Source of the DNA: an uncultured Anaerolineaceae bacterium
Lineage (GTDB): Bacteria > Chloroflexota > Anaerolineae > Anaerolineales > Anaerolineaceae
DNA: 6,503 bases
Assembly: GCA_937907495.1 (NCBI GenBank)
Contig: CALESS010000249.1
Span: 1 to 6,503 of the forward strand
Reading direction: 5' to 3'
Of this stretch, positions 4,716-6,503 are shown piece after piece. The position numbers and the translations under genes were made by a program. The notes beneath the pieces were generated by a model, which was given only the letters and a program-made list of their open reading frames with translations, made no database searches and was not told where the DNA came from. Position 1 is the stretch's first letter; each line of letters begins with the position of its first letter.

Positions 4716-6503
4716 CTAGTATCGTCCCCGCGGCTGGTGTGCCTCGGGTAAGCGCAATTCTCTCTCCTCCGCCGGGGAAACTCGCACCGCACATGATTTA
4801 TACTCCGGAATCTTAGCCAGCGGATCGAGAACATCAATCGTCAGTTCATTGGCTGCAGCCTGGGCAAAGAAGAAGGGGATAAATACCACGCCCACGGTCG
4901 TTTTCTCGGTCACTTTTGCCCGCAGCACAATCGAACCCCGCCGCGAGGTCACCCGCACTGCCTGCCCCTCTTTCACACCCAAACGCTCTGCATCCGCCGG
5001 GTTGATTTCCATCAATGCCTCGGGGTACAGGTCATCCAGCCAGGAATGGCGGGTCAACGTACCGCCGTGCCAGTGCTCCAGCACCCGCCCGGTGGTAAGA
5101 ATCAGCGGATATTCCTCATCCGGCTGTTCCGCCGAGGGAGAGTACTCCAATGGGTGGAATTTCCCCCGCCCGCGCGGGAAGCGATCCCGGAACAGAAAGG
5201 GGGTTCCCGGATGCTGATCATCCAACACCGGGGTTTGCAGGCCCACTTTTTCAATCCGTTCATACCGCACACCGGCATATTCCGGCACGGCCCGGCCCAT
5301 CTCCGACAATACTTCGGAGGGGTGCTGATAATCCCAATAAGCGCTGGAAGAACGGTCCAGTCGTTTTTCCAGCCGTTTCGCCAGGTCACAGATGATCACC
5401 CAGTCCGGGCGGGCCTGGCCGCGGGGAGCGATCGCCTGCCGCACCCGCTGAACGCGGCGGTCAGTGTTGGTGAAGGTGCCATCCTTTTCTGACCACGAGG
5501 TAGCCGGAAGAAACACATCCGCATAGGCCCCAGATTCATTGATGAACATATCCTGGGCCACCACAAATTCCAAATCTTCCATGTGCTTGCGGGTGACGTT
5601 CAAGTTCGGCTCAGACATCATCGGGTTCTCCCCCATAATATACAATGCCCGCACCCCGCCTTCATGCACCGAGCTTAGAATCTCGGTGGTGGTCAAACCG
5701 GGTTTGCGGATCAAACCACCCGGTTCAATATTCCAGAGCGCTTCAAATTTCAAGGCTGCGGCTTCCTCATCCACCCGCTGATAGCCCGGATAATGCCAGG
5801 GCATGGCCCCGGAATCCGAAGCGCCCTGCACGTTATTCTGCCCGCGCAATGGGTTCAACCCGGTGCCTTGCCGGCCAATGTGACCCGTCAGCAAGGCCAG
5901 GTTGATGAGCGATAAAGCATTTTGCGTGCCGTGTGAATGTTCCGGAATGCCCAGTGCCCAGTAAATGGCTGCATTTTTGGCTGTGGCATACATTCGGGCC
6001 GCCTGGATAATGAGTTCCCGATCCACTCCAGAAATACCTTCCGCATATTCAGGGGTGAACTTTTCCATCGAGGCGGCGAACTCCTCGAAATTTTCCGTCC
6101 GCTCATCAATAAATTCCTGGTTGTAAAGCTTTTCTTTCAAAATAACATGCGCCATGGCGGAATATACTGCCACATCTGTGCCAGGTTTTTCCGGCAGCCA
6201 GAGCGTGGCGAAGTTAACCAACTCAATTCGCCGCGGATCCACCACAATCAGTTTGGCTCCGTGCTTCTGGATGGCTTCCTTCATTTGCAGGGAGATGATG
6301 GGATGGTTTTCCGTCACGTTGGAGCCGGTCACAATGAACACATCGTTGTAGATAACCTCGCTGGCGGTGTTGCTCATGGCTGAGGAGCCGACCGCCATCT
6401 GCAGGGCCACCACGCTGGCGGCATGGCATAATCGGGTGCAATGATCCACGTGATTGGTGCGGAAAATCGCCCGGAACAGCTTTTGTTGCAGGTAGTTGTC
6501 TTC
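4716..6503 (-). CDS. fdhA: Formate dehydrogenase alpha subunit-type molybdopterin oxidoreductase (partial, N-terminus off the edge)
   Basis: 595 codons run in frame to the right edge. The ATG-like GTG at 6449 is an internal Val, since the frame continues upstream as NYLQQKLFRAIFRTNHVDHC, typical of FdhA. Family role: two-electron oxidation of formate to CO2 (or the reverse) at a bis-MGD Mo/W centre. Visible features: DHCTRLCH puts Cys (codon 6426-6428) where E. coli FdhF has Sec140, followed by the conserved His, so this is a Cys-type enzyme. YNDVFIVTGSNVTENHP and KLIVVDPR are MGD-binding segments. PLRGQNNVQGA carries the Arg that matches FdhF Arg333. RVLEHWHGGTLTR and ANELTIDVLDPLAKIPEYK are the C-terminal MopB domain. 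Oddities: QGASDSG where FdhF has QGACDMG, and FFFAQAAAN where FHFAEAAAN is usual. The missing N-terminal part should hold the Fe-S cluster ligands. A related MopB oxidoreductase with another substrate cannot be excluded. The regulator gene follows 31 bases downstream. Confidence 0.88.
   Translation of the reverse strand, partial: EDNYLQQKLFRAIFRTNHVDHCTRLCHAASVVALQMAVGSSAMSNTASEVIYNDVFIVTGSNVTENHPIISLQMKEAIQKHGAKLIVVDPRRIELVNFATLWLPEKPGTDVAVYSAMAHVILKEKLYNQEFIDERTENFEEFAASMEKFTPEYAEGISGVDRELIIQAARMYATAKNAAIYWALGIPEHSHGTQNALSLINLALLTGHIGRQGTGLNPLRGQNNVQGASDSGAMPWHYPGYQRVDEEAAALKFEALWNIEPGGLIRKPGLTTTEILSSVHEGGVRALYIMGENPMMSEPNLNVTRKHMEDLEFVVAQDMFINESGAYADVFLPATSWSEKDGTFTNTDRRVQRVRQAIAPRGQARPDWVIICDLAKRLEKRLDRSSSAYWDYQHPSEVLSEMGRAVPEYAGVRYERIEKVGLQTPVLDDQHPGTPFLFRDRFPRGRGKFHPLEYSPSAEQPDEEYPLILTTGRVLEHWHGGTLTRHSWLDDLYPEALMEINPADAERLGVKEGQAVRVTSRRGSIVLRAKVTEKTTVGVVFIPFFFAQAAANELTIDVLDPLAKIPEYKSCAVRVSPAEERELRLPEAHQPRGRY

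Noticed and set aside
6426..6428. Possible selenocysteine codon at the formate dehydrogenase active site
   Set aside because: The codon is TGC (Cys), not TGA, so no recoding is needed.
6447..6449. GTG at 6449 as the start of the molybdoenzyme
   Set aside because: The frame stays open to the window edge and the 18 upstream residues match the conserved FdhA stretch that precedes DHC, so the gene is cut by the edge.

Overview
The window reads as chromosomal DNA of a moderately GC-rich bacterium. Gene content and style suggest the Chloroflexota, perhaps Anaerolineae: a SARP/BTAD regulator with a TPR half, a FdhA-type molybdoenzyme with a cysteine active site, and small lineage-type proteins. That placement is inference, since no taxonomic marker protein is present. 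No mobile element, tRNA, rRNA or CRISPR array was seen.

Layout. Bases 1-260 (+) hold a promoter and a structured RNA that folds as a 6S RNA: a long closing stem, a central bubble, a terminal arm, and a U-run at the 3' end. A 60-residue acidic protein of unknown function follows at once (283-465, +) and ends at a strong hairpin. Bases 609-2147 (-) form a tight three-gene operon of membrane-anchored proteins. In transcription order these are a protein with a Ser/Gly/Asp/Trp-rich repeat tail (four exact 13-residue units), a one-TM protein with a large soluble domain, and a three-TM protein. A TTGACA-17-TAAAGT promoter lies upstream. Bases 2211-2305 hold hairpins, including the probable terminator of a separate small gene (2325-2546, -). 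Bases 2738-4684 (-) encode a 648-residue TPR + winged-helix + BTAD (SARP-like) regulator that ends at a textbook intrinsic terminator. Bases 4716-6503 (-) encode the C-terminal 595 residues of a formate-dehydrogenase-type molybdopterin oxidoreductase, whose N-terminus lies beyond the right edge.

How the parts may work together. The molybdoenzyme and the regulator are co-directional, 31 bases apart, with no terminator between them, so they are probably co-transcribed. The three membrane genes look translationally coupled and may form one envelope-associated complex of unknown role. The 6S RNA would modulate housekeeping RNA polymerase. Its transcript may also feed the small gene just downstream, because no separate promoter is obvious in the short gap. 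The most noteworthy points are the 6S RNA with competing helices, the regulator without an ATPase module beside a formate dehydrogenase, and the repeat-tail membrane operon.
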